The notes beneath the pieces were generated by a model. The model worked only from the letters and a program-made list of their open reading frames with translations, searched no databases and was not told the DNA's origin. A stretch of DNA of 64,000 nucleotides from positions 1-64,000 of the forward strand of contig CBDCNH010000018.1 in NCBI GenBank assembly GCA_965219015.1. Reading direction: 5' to 3'. Position 1 is the stretch's first letter; the number at the start of each line of letters is the position of its first letter. Positions 35,856 to 43,033 of the stretch are shown here, piece by piece. The position numbers and the translations under genes are program-made. The stretch is from CBDCNH01 sp965219015. GTDB lineage: Bacteria > Pseudomonadota > Alphaproteobacteria > Rhodobacterales > Rhodobacteraceae.

Positions 35856-36746
35856 CTAGCCGGGCGCGTCCTTGACGCTATCCTTCAGATACTTGAGGAA
35901 CGCCTGCACCTTGGCGGTCCGGTGCAGGTCGACATGGGTGACGAGCCAGAGCTGCACCGTCCATTCGTCGCGCGGCGGCAGCACCTGCACGAGACCAGGG
36001 ATGGCCGCGGCCTCGCGGACCGGAATGAAGCCGATCCCCGCCCCGCAGGCGACCGCCGCCTCGAGCGCCTCGCTCTCGGTAGCGCGGAACACGATCGCCT
36101 CGGGCGGCACGTTTGCGCGCAGCCAGCGAAAGAACGGCGCACGTATCTCGCCATCGTCGTGCGATACGAACCGGTGCGTCGCGAGCGCTTCGGCCGCGTC
36201 GGACGCAGGGGCGCCGTACCGCGCGACGTAGCCTTCCGAGGCGTAAAGCGCCAGCGCGTCGCGCAGGAACGGCTGCACCACGTTGTCGGGCTGCGTCGGC
36301 TGGGTGCCGGCGCGCACCGCGATGTGCGCCTCGCCGTACTCCAACCGGAAGATGCGCTCGGCCGAGAGGAAGCGCACGACGAGATCGGGGTGCTCGGACT
36401 GGAACCCCACGAGAGCCGGCACCAGGAAATACGCGAGCCGCGGCAGAGCCGTGACGACGAGTTCGCCCGACATCGCGTGGCCCTGCCCCCGGATCCGGCT
36501 CGACAGCTGCGTCAGCTGGTCGTCCGTGGCCTGCGCCACGCGGAACAGATCCTGCCCCGCTTCCGTCGGCGTGTAGCCGCGGGCGTGGCGCTGGAAGAGC
36601 TTGACCCCGAGCCGGGTCTCCAGCGTGTCGACATGCCGGATCACCGTCGCGTGGTGAACGCCGAGCACCTCGGCCGCACCCGAAACCGTGCCCAGCCGCG
36701 CGACCTGATAGGCCGTGCGGATCTCGTCCCAGGTTTCGACGGCCAT
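35856..36746 (-). CDS. LysR-family transcriptional regulator
   Basis: A 296-residue LysR regulator. The N-terminal winged helix reads AYQVARLGTVSGAAEVLGVHHATVIRHVDTLE, with the remainder a type 2 periplasmic-binding-like effector domain (residues ~95-290). The HHATV recognition helix and GxKLFQRHARGYTPTEAG wing are typical. It lies upstream of and in the same direction as the cytochrome c gene, with 146 bases between that contain a 10-bp palindrome TTCGTACGAA (35825-35834), a possible site. The effector cannot be read from sequence. Confidence 0.9.
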   Translation of the reverse strand: MAVETWDEIRTAYQVARLGTVSGAAEVLGVHHATVIRHVDTLETRLGVKLFQRHARGYTPTEAGQDLFRVAQATDDQLTQLSSRIRGQGHAMSGELVVTALPRLAYFLVPALVGFQSEHPDLVVRFLSAERIFRLEYGEAHIAVRAGTQPTQPDNVVQPFLRDALALYASEGYVARYGAPASDAAEALATHRFVSHDDGEIRAPFFRWLRANVPPEAIVFRATESEALEAAVACGAGIGFIPVREAAAIPGLVQVLPPRDEWTVQLWLVTHVDLHRTAKVQAFLKYLKDSVKDAPG

Positions 36747-36897
36747 TAGAGGCTCCAGAGTTCCGTCGCAGCCTCACGCAAAAGTTGTGTGCGGGTGTGA
36801 ACAGAGTGGTGGTGGAAAGCAAGCCTTAAGTTCGCCGCGCTCGAACCCATCTGTCAACCACGCAGCGGACGGCCAACCGGCGCCGCAGCGGACCCCG

Positions 36898-36946
36898 GCG
36901 AAGAGGCTCTTCGCACGACGGCCGGCGGAAACGTCTTCCGCGGCCG
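36898..36946 (+). promoter_or_regulatory. Two consecutive hairpins in the leader of the small secreted protein
   Basis: GCGAAGAG-G-CTCTTCGC (36898-36914) is an almost perfect palindrome. It is followed by a bulged stem GGCCGGCGGAA / TTCCGCGGCC with a 5-base loop (36920-36945). Both lie just upstream of the ribosome-binding site GAGGA (36951-36955). They may be an operator and a 5' UTR stem, respectively. Confidence 0.4.
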
Positions 36947-36962
36947 AATTGAGGACTGAACC

Positions 36963-37214
36963 ATGTTTACCAAATCGCTCACCATTGGCGCACTCGTGCT
37001 GGCCACCGTTCCGGCATTCGCGAACCTCGCCTCGGCGCAGGACGTGACGCGCGGCAACGCCACCGCGACCGTCGCGCAGGAACCGGTGACCCCGGGCAAG
37101 GCGCAGATCGCAGCCCAGCTCGGCGTCAATCCCGCGAACTACACGACCTCGGAGCTCGCGCAGATGCTCGCGGGCAAGATCGGCCCGTCCGGCAACCGCG
37201 GCACCACTCGCTGA
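36963..37214 (+). CDS. Small secreted protein of unknown function
   Basis: An 83-residue protein with a signal peptide (KSLTIGALVLATVPAFANLASA-Q type, cleavage near residue 25). The mature part of about 58 residues, rich in Ala, Thr and Gln, ends with a helical segment ANYTTSELAQMLAGKIG. No Cys, so no disulfides or lipidation. It stands alone between divergent LysR and ffh, with its own leader hairpins, GAGGA ribosome-binding site 8 bases before the ATG, and a strong terminator, so it is an independent and probably well-expressed monocistronic gene. Function unknown. Confidence 0.8.
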   Translation: MFTKSLTIGALVLATVPAFANLASAQDVTRGNATATVAQEPVTPGKAQIAAQLGVNPANYTTSELAQMLAGKIGPSGNRGTTR

Positions 37215-37231
37215 GCCTGGTGCTCGCGACA

Positions 37232-37264
37232 GAAAGGGCGCGCGACACGCTCGCGCGCCCTTTC
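37232..37264 (+). terminator. Strong intrinsic-type terminator hairpin
   Basis: A perfect 14-bp stem, GAAAGGGCGCGCGA (37232-37245) and TCGCGCGCCCTTTC (37251-37264), with loop CACGC, 17 bases after the stop of the small secreted protein. The 3' arm ends in CCCTTTCC rather than a long T-run, as is common in GC-rich genomes. Confidence 0.8.
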
Positions 37265-37281
37265 CAGTCCGGCGGGTCGGC

Positions 37282-37310
37282 TTGACTCCCTCCCTCCCCG
37301 TGCGTACTGC
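37282..37310 (+). promoter_or_regulatory. Possible promoter of ffh
   Basis: TTGACT at 37282-37287 and TACTGC at 37305-37310 are separated by 17 bases, directly after the terminator and about 120 bases upstream of ffh. The -35 is good, the -10 weak. Confidence 0.3.
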
Positions 37311-37432
37311 GCCCATATCCCGGGAGTGCGTCACGCTTCCGGTCCTGCCCGGCCGCAGGATCGCCACCCGTCAGCGAGGTTTCGCCCGCGGGTGACGTTT
37401 CGCGTTGCGGCCCGCGACGCTGGAGGCCGCCG

Positions 37433-38932
37433 ATGTTCGAGACCCTTTCCGACCGCCTCTCGGGCGTCTTCGACCGGCTCACGAAGCAGGGCGCGCTTTC
37501 CGAGGACGACGTGGCGACGGCGCTCCGCGAGGTCCGCACCGCGCTCCTCGAGGCCGACGTTTCGCTTCCCGTCGCACGCGACTTCGTGAAGGCCGTGCAG
37601 GCCAAGGCGACCGGCCAGGCCGTCACGAAGTCGGTCACGCCCGGCCAGCAGGTCGTCAAGATCGTCCACGACGAGCTCGTCGCCGTCCTGAGGGGCGCGA
37701 CCCCGCCCGGCGAGATGAAGATCGACAACCCGCCCGCGCCGATCCTGATGGTGGGCCTGCAGGGCTCGGGCAAGACCACCACCACCGCGAAGCTCGCGAA
37801 GCGGCTCAGCAGCCGCGACGGCAAGCGCGTGCTGATGGCCTCGCTCGACACCAACCGCCCCGCTGCGATGGAGCAGCTCCGCATCCTCGGCGCGCAGATC
37901 GGCGTCGACACGCTGCCGATCGTGCCCGGCGAGGACGCCGTGAGGATCGCCCGCCGCGCGAAGCAGCAGGCGAGCCTCGGCGGCTACGACGTCTACCTTC
38001 TCGACACCGCCGGCCGGCTCCAGATCGACGCCGTGCTGATGGACGAGGTCGCGCGGGTGCGCGACGTCGCCGCCCCCCGCGAGACGCTCCTCGTGGTCGA
38101 CGGCCTCACCGGCCAGGTCGCCGTGGAGGTCGCCGAGGAGTTCGAGGCCCGCGTCGGCATCACCGGCGTCGTGCTGACGCGGATGGACGGCGACGGCCGC
38201 GGCGGTGCCGCGCTCTCGATGCGTGCCGTCACCGGCAAGCCCATCCGCTTCGTCGGTCTCGGCGAGAAGATGGACGCGCTCGAGGCCTTCGAGGCCGACC
38301 GCATCGCCGGCCGCATCCTCGGCATGGGCGACATCGTGGCGCTCGTGGAAAGGGCGCAGGAGACCATCGAGGCCGCCGAGGCCGAGCGCATGATGAAGCG
38401 GTTCCAGAAGGGCCTCTTCAACATGAACGACCTGCGCGGCCAGCTCGAGCAGATGATGAAGATGGGGGGGATGCAGGGGATCATGGGGATGATGCCCGGC
38501 ATGGGGAAGATGTCGAAGCAGATCGAGGCCGCGGGCTTCGACGACGCGGTGCTGCGCCGCCAGATCGCGCTGGTGAACTCGATGACGAAGAAGGAACGCG
38601 CGCACCCGGACCTTCTGCAGGCGAGCCGCAAGAAGCGCATCGCCGCCGGTGCGGGGCTCGACGTGGCGGAGCTGAACCGGCTCCTGAAGATGCATCGCCA
38701 GATGGCCGACACGATGAAGAAGCTCGGCCGCGGCGGGATGCTGAAGCAGATGCTGAAGGGCATGGGCGGCAAGGGCATGCCCGACGCCGCCGGCATCGAG
38801 GCCGCCCGCGCCGAGATGTCCCGCGGCGGCGCGTTGCCGCCGGGCTTTCCGGGGACCGGCCTTGGAGGCGGCATCGGCGGCGGCGGACTGAAGCTGCCGC
38901 AGGGCCTCTCGGGCTTCGGGCGCAAGAAGTGA
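37433..38932 (+). CDS. ffh: Signal recognition particle protein Ffh (SRP54)
   Basis: A 499-residue SRP GTPase. The N domain leads to the G domain with G1 LMVGLQGSGKTTTTAKLA near residue 105, G2 DTNRPAAMEQL, G3 LLDTAGRLQ, G4 LTRMDGDGRGG and the closing GEKMDALEAF. The Met-rich M domain (KRFQKGLFNMNDLRGQLEQMMKMGGMQ ...) binds 4.5S RNA and signal sequences. A Gly-rich tail ends the protein. It targets membrane proteins co-translationally to FtsY/SecYEG. It heads the ribosomal-protein/tRNA-modification run to rpmE. Confidence 0.96.
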   Translation: MFETLSDRLSGVFDRLTKQGALSEDDVATALREVRTALLEADVSLPVARDFVKAVQAKATGQAVTKSVTPGQQVVKIVHDELVAVLRGATPPGEMKIDNPPAPILMVGLQGSGKTTTTAKLAKRLSSRDGKRVLMASLDTNRPAAMEQLRILGAQIGVDTLPIVPGEDAVRIARRAKQQASLGGYDVYLLDTAGRLQIDAVLMDEVARVRDVAAPRETLLVVDGLTGQVAVEVAEEFEARVGITGVVLTRMDGDGRGGAALSMRAVTGKPIRFVGLGEKMDALEAFEADRIAGRILGMGDIVALVERAQETIEAAEAERMMKRFQKGLFNMNDLRGQLEQMMKMGGMQGIMGMMPGMGKMSKQIEAAGFDDAVLRRQIALVNSMTKKERAHPDLLQASRKKRIAAGAGLDVAELNRLLKMHRQMADTMKKLGRGGMLKQMLKGMGGKGMPDAAGIEAARAEMSRGGALPPGFPGTGLGGGIGGGGLKLPQGLSGFGRKK

Positions 38933-38935
38933 CGA

Positions 38936-38997
38936 CCCGTGCCACGCACCGCCGGCCCGGTCCCGCGCCGGCCGGAAGCGAAACCGCATGGCACGGG
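38936..38997 (+). terminator. Nested GC-rich stem after ffh
   Basis: CCCGTGCCA (38936-38944) pairs perfectly with TGGCACGGG (38989-38997), enclosing a second GC stem around GCCGGCC and GGCCGG. It starts 4 bases after the ffh stop, before the acetyltransferase gene. It may attenuate or terminate readthrough, or stabilise the ffh 3' end. Confidence 0.4.
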
Positions 38998-39062
38998 ACG
39001 GCCTCCGACGCCGAGTCCGGCGCGTCCTCTCGCCGCCAACGCCGCAGGATCGGACGGGCCGG

Positions 39063-39584
39063 ATGAGCGCCGCGGGTTCCGCCCCCACCCTCGCCACCGA
39101 CCGCCTCACGCTGCGGCCGCCCGCGCCGCGGGACTGGGAGGCCTACGCCGCGTTTTCGCTCTCCGACCGCGCGCGCTTCGTCCGCAGCGCCGAAGTGACG
39201 CGGCCGCTCGCCTGGCGGGCGTTCGCGGCGATCCTCGGGCACTGGGCGCTGCGCGGCACCGGGCTCTTCGTCTTTACCGACCGTGGCAGCGACTTAGCAC
39301 TCGGCGCGGTCGGCCCCTGGTTCCCCGAGGGCTGGCCCGAGCGCGAGATCGCGTGGTCCGCCTGGGCGCCCGCCGCCGAGGGCACCGGCCGGGTCCGCGA
39401 GGCTGCCGCCGCCGCGCGCGACCATGCCTTCCGAGACCTCGGCTGGACCACGGCGGTGAGCTACATCGCCGAGGGCAACGTGCGGTCCATCGCGCTCGCC
39501 GAGCGGCTCGGCGCGACGGTCGATCCCGCCGCCGCGACCGCCGGCGGCGCGCCCTGCCGCGTCTACCGGCATCCGGCGCCGTGA
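39063..39584 (+). CDS. GNAT family acetyltransferase (RimJ/RimL type), first of a tandem pair
   Basis: A 173-residue GNAT of the RimJ/RimL type. TLATDRLTLRPPAPRDWEAY is the usual N-terminus, and DLGWTTAVSYIAEGNVRSIALAERLGATVDP the C-terminal CoA-side helix-strand. It is clearly paralogous to the next gene (LGHWALRG versus LGHWGLRG; LGATVDP versus LGAEVDP). Unlike its partner, the pyrophosphate loop region reads AEGTGRVREAA, so acetyl-CoA binding may differ. Start at ATG 39063. Substrate unknown. Confidence 0.82.
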   Translation: MSAAGSAPTLATDRLTLRPPAPRDWEAYAAFSLSDRARFVRSAEVTRPLAWRAFAAILGHWALRGTGLFVFTDRGSDLALGAVGPWFPEGWPEREIAWSAWAPAAEGTGRVREAAAAARDHAFRDLGWTTAVSYIAEGNVRSIALAERLGATVDPAAATAGGAPCRVYRHPAP

Positions 39585-40096
39585 CGATCCCGGTCCTCAC
39601 GACCGCACGGCTCACGCTGCGCGCGCCGGTGCTCGCAGACTGGCCGGGCTACGCCGCGTTCATGGCCTCCGAGGCGTCGCGCTTCGTCGGCGGGCCGAAG
39701 GACGCCTACGACGCCTGGCGCTCCTTCGCCGCGACGCTCGGGCACTGGGGCCTGCGCGGCTACGGCTTCTGGGCCGTCACGCGCACCGGCGAGGACGCCT
39801 GCCTCGGCATGATCGGCTGCCACTACCCCGCCACCTGGGTCGAGCGCGAGGTCGGCTGGATGGTCTGGCCCGAGGCCGAGGGGCAGGGCATCGCCTTCGA
39901 GGCCGCCCGCGCCGCCGTCGCCCATGCCTTCGGGCCGCTCGGCTGGCCCACCGTCGTGAGCTACGTCGATCCCGGGAACTCCCGCTCCGCCCGCCTCGCC
40001 GAGCGCCTTGGCGCCGAAGTCGATCCCGGCGCCCGGCACGGCTTCGAGGGCGCCTGCCTCGTCTACCGCCACCCCTTGCCCGGACCCCCCGCATGA
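39581..40096 (+). CDS. GNAT family acetyltransferase (RimJ/RimL type), second of the pair
   Basis: A 171-residue GNAT starting at GTG 39581, which overlaps the stop of its paralogue (GTGA). LTTARLTLRAPVLADWPGYAAF, EVGWMVWPEAEGQGIAFEAARAAV (acetyl-CoA loop AEGQGIA) and GWPTVVSYVDPGNSRSARLAERLG are the conserved blocks. Its stop overlaps the chorismate mutase ATG. The pair sits between ffh and rpsP and could modify a ribosomal or SRP component, but this is only a positional guess. Confidence 0.84.
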   Translation: MTIPVLTTARLTLRAPVLADWPGYAAFMASEASRFVGGPKDAYDAWRSFAATLGHWGLRGYGFWAVTRTGEDACLGMIGCHYPATWVEREVGWMVWPEAEGQGIAFEAARAAVAHAFGPLGWPTVVSYVDPGNSRSARLAERLGAEVDPGARHGFEGACLVYRHPLPGPPA

Positions 40097-40392
40097 CCAC
40101 CGACGACGCAACCCGCGCGCAGGCGCTCCTGAAGGACCATCGCGAGTCGATCGACCGGCTCGACGCGATCCTCGTCTACACGCTCGCCGAGCGCTTCAAG
40201 CAGACCCAGTCGGTCGGCCGGCTCAAGGCCGAGCACGCGCTGCCGCCGTCCGATCCCGCCCGCGAGGCGCGCCAGATCGAGCGGCTCGAATGGCTCGCCA
40301 AGGAAGCCGACCTCGATCCCGAGTTCGCCAGGAAGTTCCTCAACTTCATCATCTCCGAAGTCATCCGTCACCACGAAACCCTGCGAAAATAA
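40093..40392 (+). CDS. Chorismate mutase, AroQ class
   Basis: A 99-residue all-helical chorismate mutase of the AroQ type. SIDRLDAILVYTLAERFKQTQSVGRLKAEH carries the catalytic Arg/Lys positions, and the C-terminal ARKFLNFIISEVIRHHETLR is the third helix. It converts chorismate to prephenate for Phe and Tyr synthesis. It is monofunctional, with no fused dehydratase. The ATG overlaps the upstream stop (ATGA). Its presence just before rpsP is conserved in related genomes. Confidence 0.92.
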   Translation: MTTDDATRAQALLKDHRESIDRLDAILVYTLAERFKQTQSVGRLKAEHALPPSDPAREARQIERLEWLAKEADLDPEFARKFLNFIISEVIRHHETLRK

Positions 40393-40409
40393 CCGAAGGA
40401 AGCACTCCG

Positions 40410-40844
40410 ATGTCCATGAAGATCAGGCTCGCCCGCGGCGGCTCGAAGAAGCGCCCGTTCTACTCCATCGTCGCCACCGACAGCCGGATGCCCCGCGACG
40501 GGCGCTTCCTCGAGAAGCTCGGCACCTACAATCCGCTCCTGGCCAAGGACAGCGAGGAGCGGGTGAAGATGAACGTCGAGCGCGTGACGTACTGGCTCGG
40601 CCAGGGCGCGCAGCCCTCCGACCGCGTGGCGCGGATGCTCGAGGCGGCGGGGGCCGCGCCGAAGACCGAGCGCGCGAACCTCAAGAAGGGCGAGCCCGGC
40701 AAGAAGGCGACCGAACGCGCCAAGGACCGCGCCGACCGCGACGCCAAGCTCGCCGCCGCGGCGGCCGCACCCGCGGAGCCCGAGCCCGAGCTCCAGCCCG
40801 AGCCCGAGCCTGCCGAGGAGGCGTCGCCCGAGGCCACCGAATAG
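40410..40844 (+). CDS. rpsP: Ribosomal protein bS16 with long acidic tail
   Basis: A 144-residue bS16. The core MSMKIRLARGGSKKRPFYSIVATDSRMPRDGRFLEKLGTYNP (start at 40410, GAAGGA 9 bases upstream) and KMNVERVTYWLGQGAQPSDRVARML are canonical. The C-terminus is extended by a basic segment (KKGEPGKKATERAKDRADRD) and then an Ala/Pro/Glu-rich tail with repeated PEP units, about 60 residues beyond the bacterial norm. Such tails are usual in alphaproteobacteria. First gene of the rpsP-rimM-trmD-rplS-rpmE group. Confidence 0.95.
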   Translation: MSMKIRLARGGSKKRPFYSIVATDSRMPRDGRFLEKLGTYNPLLAKDSEERVKMNVERVTYWLGQGAQPSDRVARMLEAAGAAPKTERANLKKGEPGKKATERAKDRADRDAKLAAAAAAPAEPEPELQPEPEPAEEASPEATE

Positions 40845-40846
40845 GC

Positions 40847-40993
40847 ATGATCCGCCGGGCCGTCACGCTCGCGCTCTGCGCGCTCGCGTTCTGGGCCGGC
40901 ACCCGGATCGAGCGCGGCCGTCTCGCCGAGCGCTGCCGCATCGCGGGCGGCGCGGTGGACGGACGCGGCCTCTGCGTCGGCATCGCGCGGTGA
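40847..40993 (+). CDS. 48-residue membrane-anchored protein between rpsP and rimM
   Basis: A short gene starting 2 bases after the rpsP stop and overlapping the rimM start (GTGA at 40990-40993). It encodes an N-terminal hydrophobic helix (AVTLALCALAFWAGTRIE) followed by a polar tail with two Cys about 13 residues apart (ERCRIAGGAVDGRGLCVG). Similar small proteins with this layout sit at the same place in related bacteria, as far as I recall. The tail may be periplasmic with a disulfide. Function unknown; its perfect fit between two coupled genes argues that it is real. Confidence 0.72.
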   Translation: MIRRAVTLALCALAFWAGTRIERGRLAERCRIAGGAVDGRGLCVGIAR

Positions 40994-41487
40994 CGGAGAG
41001 GATCTGCGTCGGCGCTGTCGCGGGCGCTTTCGGCGTCACCGGCGAGGTCCGGCTGAAAAGCTTCTGCGCCGAGCCCGCCGCCATCGCGGGGTACGCGCCG
41101 CTCACCACCGAGGACGGCGCGCGGAGCTTCGGCGTCCGGCTCGGCCACGCCATCGACGGCGGCTTCACCGCGCGGCTCACCGGCATCGGCACCCGCGACG
41201 CGGCGGAGGCGCTGCGCGGCACCGCGCTCTACGCCGAGCGCGACCGCCTGCCGACGCTCCCCGACGACGAGTTCTACCACGCCGACCTCATCGGCCTCGC
41301 CGTCCTCGACCCCGGCGGCGCGGCGCTCGGCACCGTCCGCGCGGTCCTCAACCACGGCGCGGGCGACCTTCTCGAGATCGCCGGGCCTGGCGGCACGCTC
41401 CTCCTCCCCTTCACCCGCGCCGCGGTGCCCACGGTGGACCTCGCCGCGGGACGCATCGTCGCCGACCCGCCCGAGGGGCTCGCGTGA
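40990..41487 (+). CDS. rimM: Ribosome maturation factor RimM
   Basis: A 165-residue RimM. CVGAVAGAFGVTGEVRLKSF is the N-terminal RimM barrel signature, and the C-terminal PRC-barrel-like domain starts at DEFYHADLIGLAVLD and ends VPTVDLAAGRIVADPPEGL. It binds bS19-containing head of the 30S subunit during 16S processing. GTG start overlaps the upstream stop, and its own stop overlaps the trmD GTG. Length normal. Confidence 0.94.
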   Translation: MTERICVGAVAGAFGVTGEVRLKSFCAEPAAIAGYAPLTTEDGARSFGVRLGHAIDGGFTARLTGIGTRDAAEALRGTALYAERDRLPTLPDDEFYHADLIGLAVLDPGGAALGTVRAVLNHGAGDLLEIAGPGGTLLLPFTRAAVPTVDLAAGRIVADPPEGLA

Positions 41488-42296
41488 CGGACGGGGCGCG
41501 CTCGCACGGCCGGCTCGCGATCTCCGCCTCGGCGCGGCCGCGCGAGCTCGGCGCTTCGCCCCGCCTCGCCGGCGCCTGGACGGCGCGGGTGGTGACGCTC
41601 TTCCCCGAGGCGTTCCCCGGCACGCTCGGGCTCTCGCTCACCGGACGCGCGCTCGCCGCGGGGCTCTGGGCGCTCGAGACCATCGACCTCCGCACGCACG
41701 GCCTCGGCCGCCACCGCAACGTCGACGACACTCCGGCGGGCGGCGGCGCGGGCATGGTGCTCCGCCCGGACGTGGTGGCCGCGGCGCTGACCGAGGCCTC
41801 CGCCGGCCCGGACTGGCCGGTGCTGGCGCTCTCGCCGCGCGGCCGGCGCTTCGACCAGGCGACCGCGCGCGCGCTCGCCGCGGGCCCCGGCGTCACGCTC
41901 CTCTGCGGCCGCTTCGAGGGCATCGACGAGCGCGTGCTCGAGGCCTTCGCCGTCACCGAGGTGAGCCTCGGCGACTTCGTCCTCACCGGCGGCGAGATCG
42001 CCGCGCAAGCCTTGCTCGACGCCACGGTCCGCCTTATACCCCGCGTGCTCGGGAATCAGGCCTCGACCGAGGAGGAGAGCTTCTCCGAGGGGCTCCTCGA
42101 GCATCCGCACTACACCAAACCTGCCGTCTGGGGCGGGCGTGCGATCCCGGAGGTTCTTCTCTCCGGCCATCACGCCGACATCGCCCGCTGGCGGAGGTTC
42201 ATGGCCGAGAGGCTGACGAAGGAACGGCGCCCTGATCTCTGGCGGGCTTTTCGTGCGGCGCACGAAAGGGACACCGGCGAAGACCGAGAGCTCTGA
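41484..42296 (+). CDS. trmD: tRNA (guanine37-N1) methyltransferase
   Basis: A 270-residue SPOUT methyltransferase. The core starts at TARVVTLFPEAFPGTLGLSLTGRALAAGLW; DDTPAGGGAGMVLRPDVV, LLCGRFEGIDERVLE and EVSLGDFVLTGGEIAAQALLDA form the trefoil-knot SAM site. The C-terminal LLEHPHYTKPAVWGGRAIPEVLLSGHH is the TrmD-specific lid. It has an N-terminal extension of about 30 residues relative to E. coli. Starts at GTG 41484, overlapping the rimM stop. Confidence 0.96.
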   Translation: MTDGARSHGRLAISASARPRELGASPRLAGAWTARVVTLFPEAFPGTLGLSLTGRALAAGLWALETIDLRTHGLGRHRNVDDTPAGGGAGMVLRPDVVAAALTEASAGPDWPVLALSPRGRRFDQATARALAAGPGVTLLCGRFEGIDERVLEAFAVTEVSLGDFVLTGGEIAAQALLDATVRLIPRVLGNQASTEEESFSEGLLEHPHYTKPAVWGGRAIPEVLLSGHHADIARWRRFMAERLTKERRPDLWRAFRAAHERDTGEDREL

Positions 42297-42338
42297 GGGC
42301 GCGACATGCGGGGCCAACCCGCCAGGAAAGGAATGGGG

Positions 42339-42755
42339 ATGAACCTCCTCCAGCAACTCGAGGCCGAGCAGGTCGAAGCGCTCGGCAAGACCATCCCGGA
42401 CTTCAAGGCCGGCGACACCGTGCGCGTCGGCTTCAAGGTCACCGAAGGCACGCGCAGCCGGGTGCAGAATTACGAGGGCGTCGTCATCGCGCGCAAGGGC
42501 GGCGGCATCGGCGCATCGTTCACGGTCCGCAAGATCTCCTTCGGCGAGGGCGTCGAGCGGGTGTTCCCGCTCTACTCGACCAACATCGACGCGATCGAGG
42601 TGGTCCGCCGCGGCCGCGTCCGCCGCGCCAAGCTCTACTACCTCCGCGACCGCCGGGGCAAATCGGCCCGCATCGCCGAGGTCGCGAACTACCGCGCGCC
42701 GGGCCAGTCCGCCGCCGAAGCCGCCGAAGCCAGAGGAAAGGGCAAGGGGAAATGA
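42339..42755 (+). CDS. rplS: Ribosomal protein bL19
   Basis: A 138-residue bL19. MNLLQQLEAEQVEALGKTIPDFKAGDTVRVGFKVTEG is the typical opening; YEGVVIARKGGGIGASFTVRKISFGEGVERVFPLYS is the SH3-like core. The ATG at 42339 is preceded at suitable distance by AGGAAAGGA; upstream in-frame starts (42306, 42333) are too close to or beyond that site. A basic/Ala-rich tail of about 25 residues follows the core, usual for the group. Its stop overlaps rpmE. Confidence 0.95.
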   Translation: MNLLQQLEAEQVEALGKTIPDFKAGDTVRVGFKVTEGTRSRVQNYEGVVIARKGGGIGASFTVRKISFGEGVERVFPLYSTNIDAIEVVRRGRVRRAKLYYLRDRRGKSARIAEVANYRAPGQSAAEAAEARGKGKGK

Positions 42756-42973
42756 AGAAGGACACGCATCCCGACACGCATCTCATCGACGTGAAGATGA
42801 CCGACGGCACGGTCGTCCAGATGCGCTCGACCTGGGGCAAGGCCGGGGACCAGATGGCGCTCGACATCGATCCGCTGTCGCACCCCGCCTGGATCGGCGG
42901 CAACGCCAAGCTGATGGACACCGGCGGCCGGGTCTCGAAGTTCAAGAACAAGTACGCGGGCCTCGGCTTCTAG
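42752..42973 (+). CDS. rpmE: Ribosomal protein bL31 (no zinc motif)
   Basis: A 73-residue bL31. MKKDTHPDTHLIDVKMTDGT and HPAWIGGNAKLMDTGGRVSKFKNKYAGL are diagnostic. The zinc-binding Cys residues of the C+ form are absent, so this is the C- type, which is not zinc-regulated by cofactor. Start overlaps the rplS stop (ATGA). Last gene of the ribosomal/tRNA-modification operon. Confidence 0.95.
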   Translation: MKKDTHPDTHLIDVKMTDGTVVQMRSTWGKAGDQMALDIDPLSHPAWIGGNAKLMDTGGRVSKFKNKYAGLGF

Positions 42974-43033
42974 GCCGGCGGGGCGGGCCCAAGGCTCCCG
43001 CGTCGTCCGCGGGGCACGGCTGAGGGAGCACGC

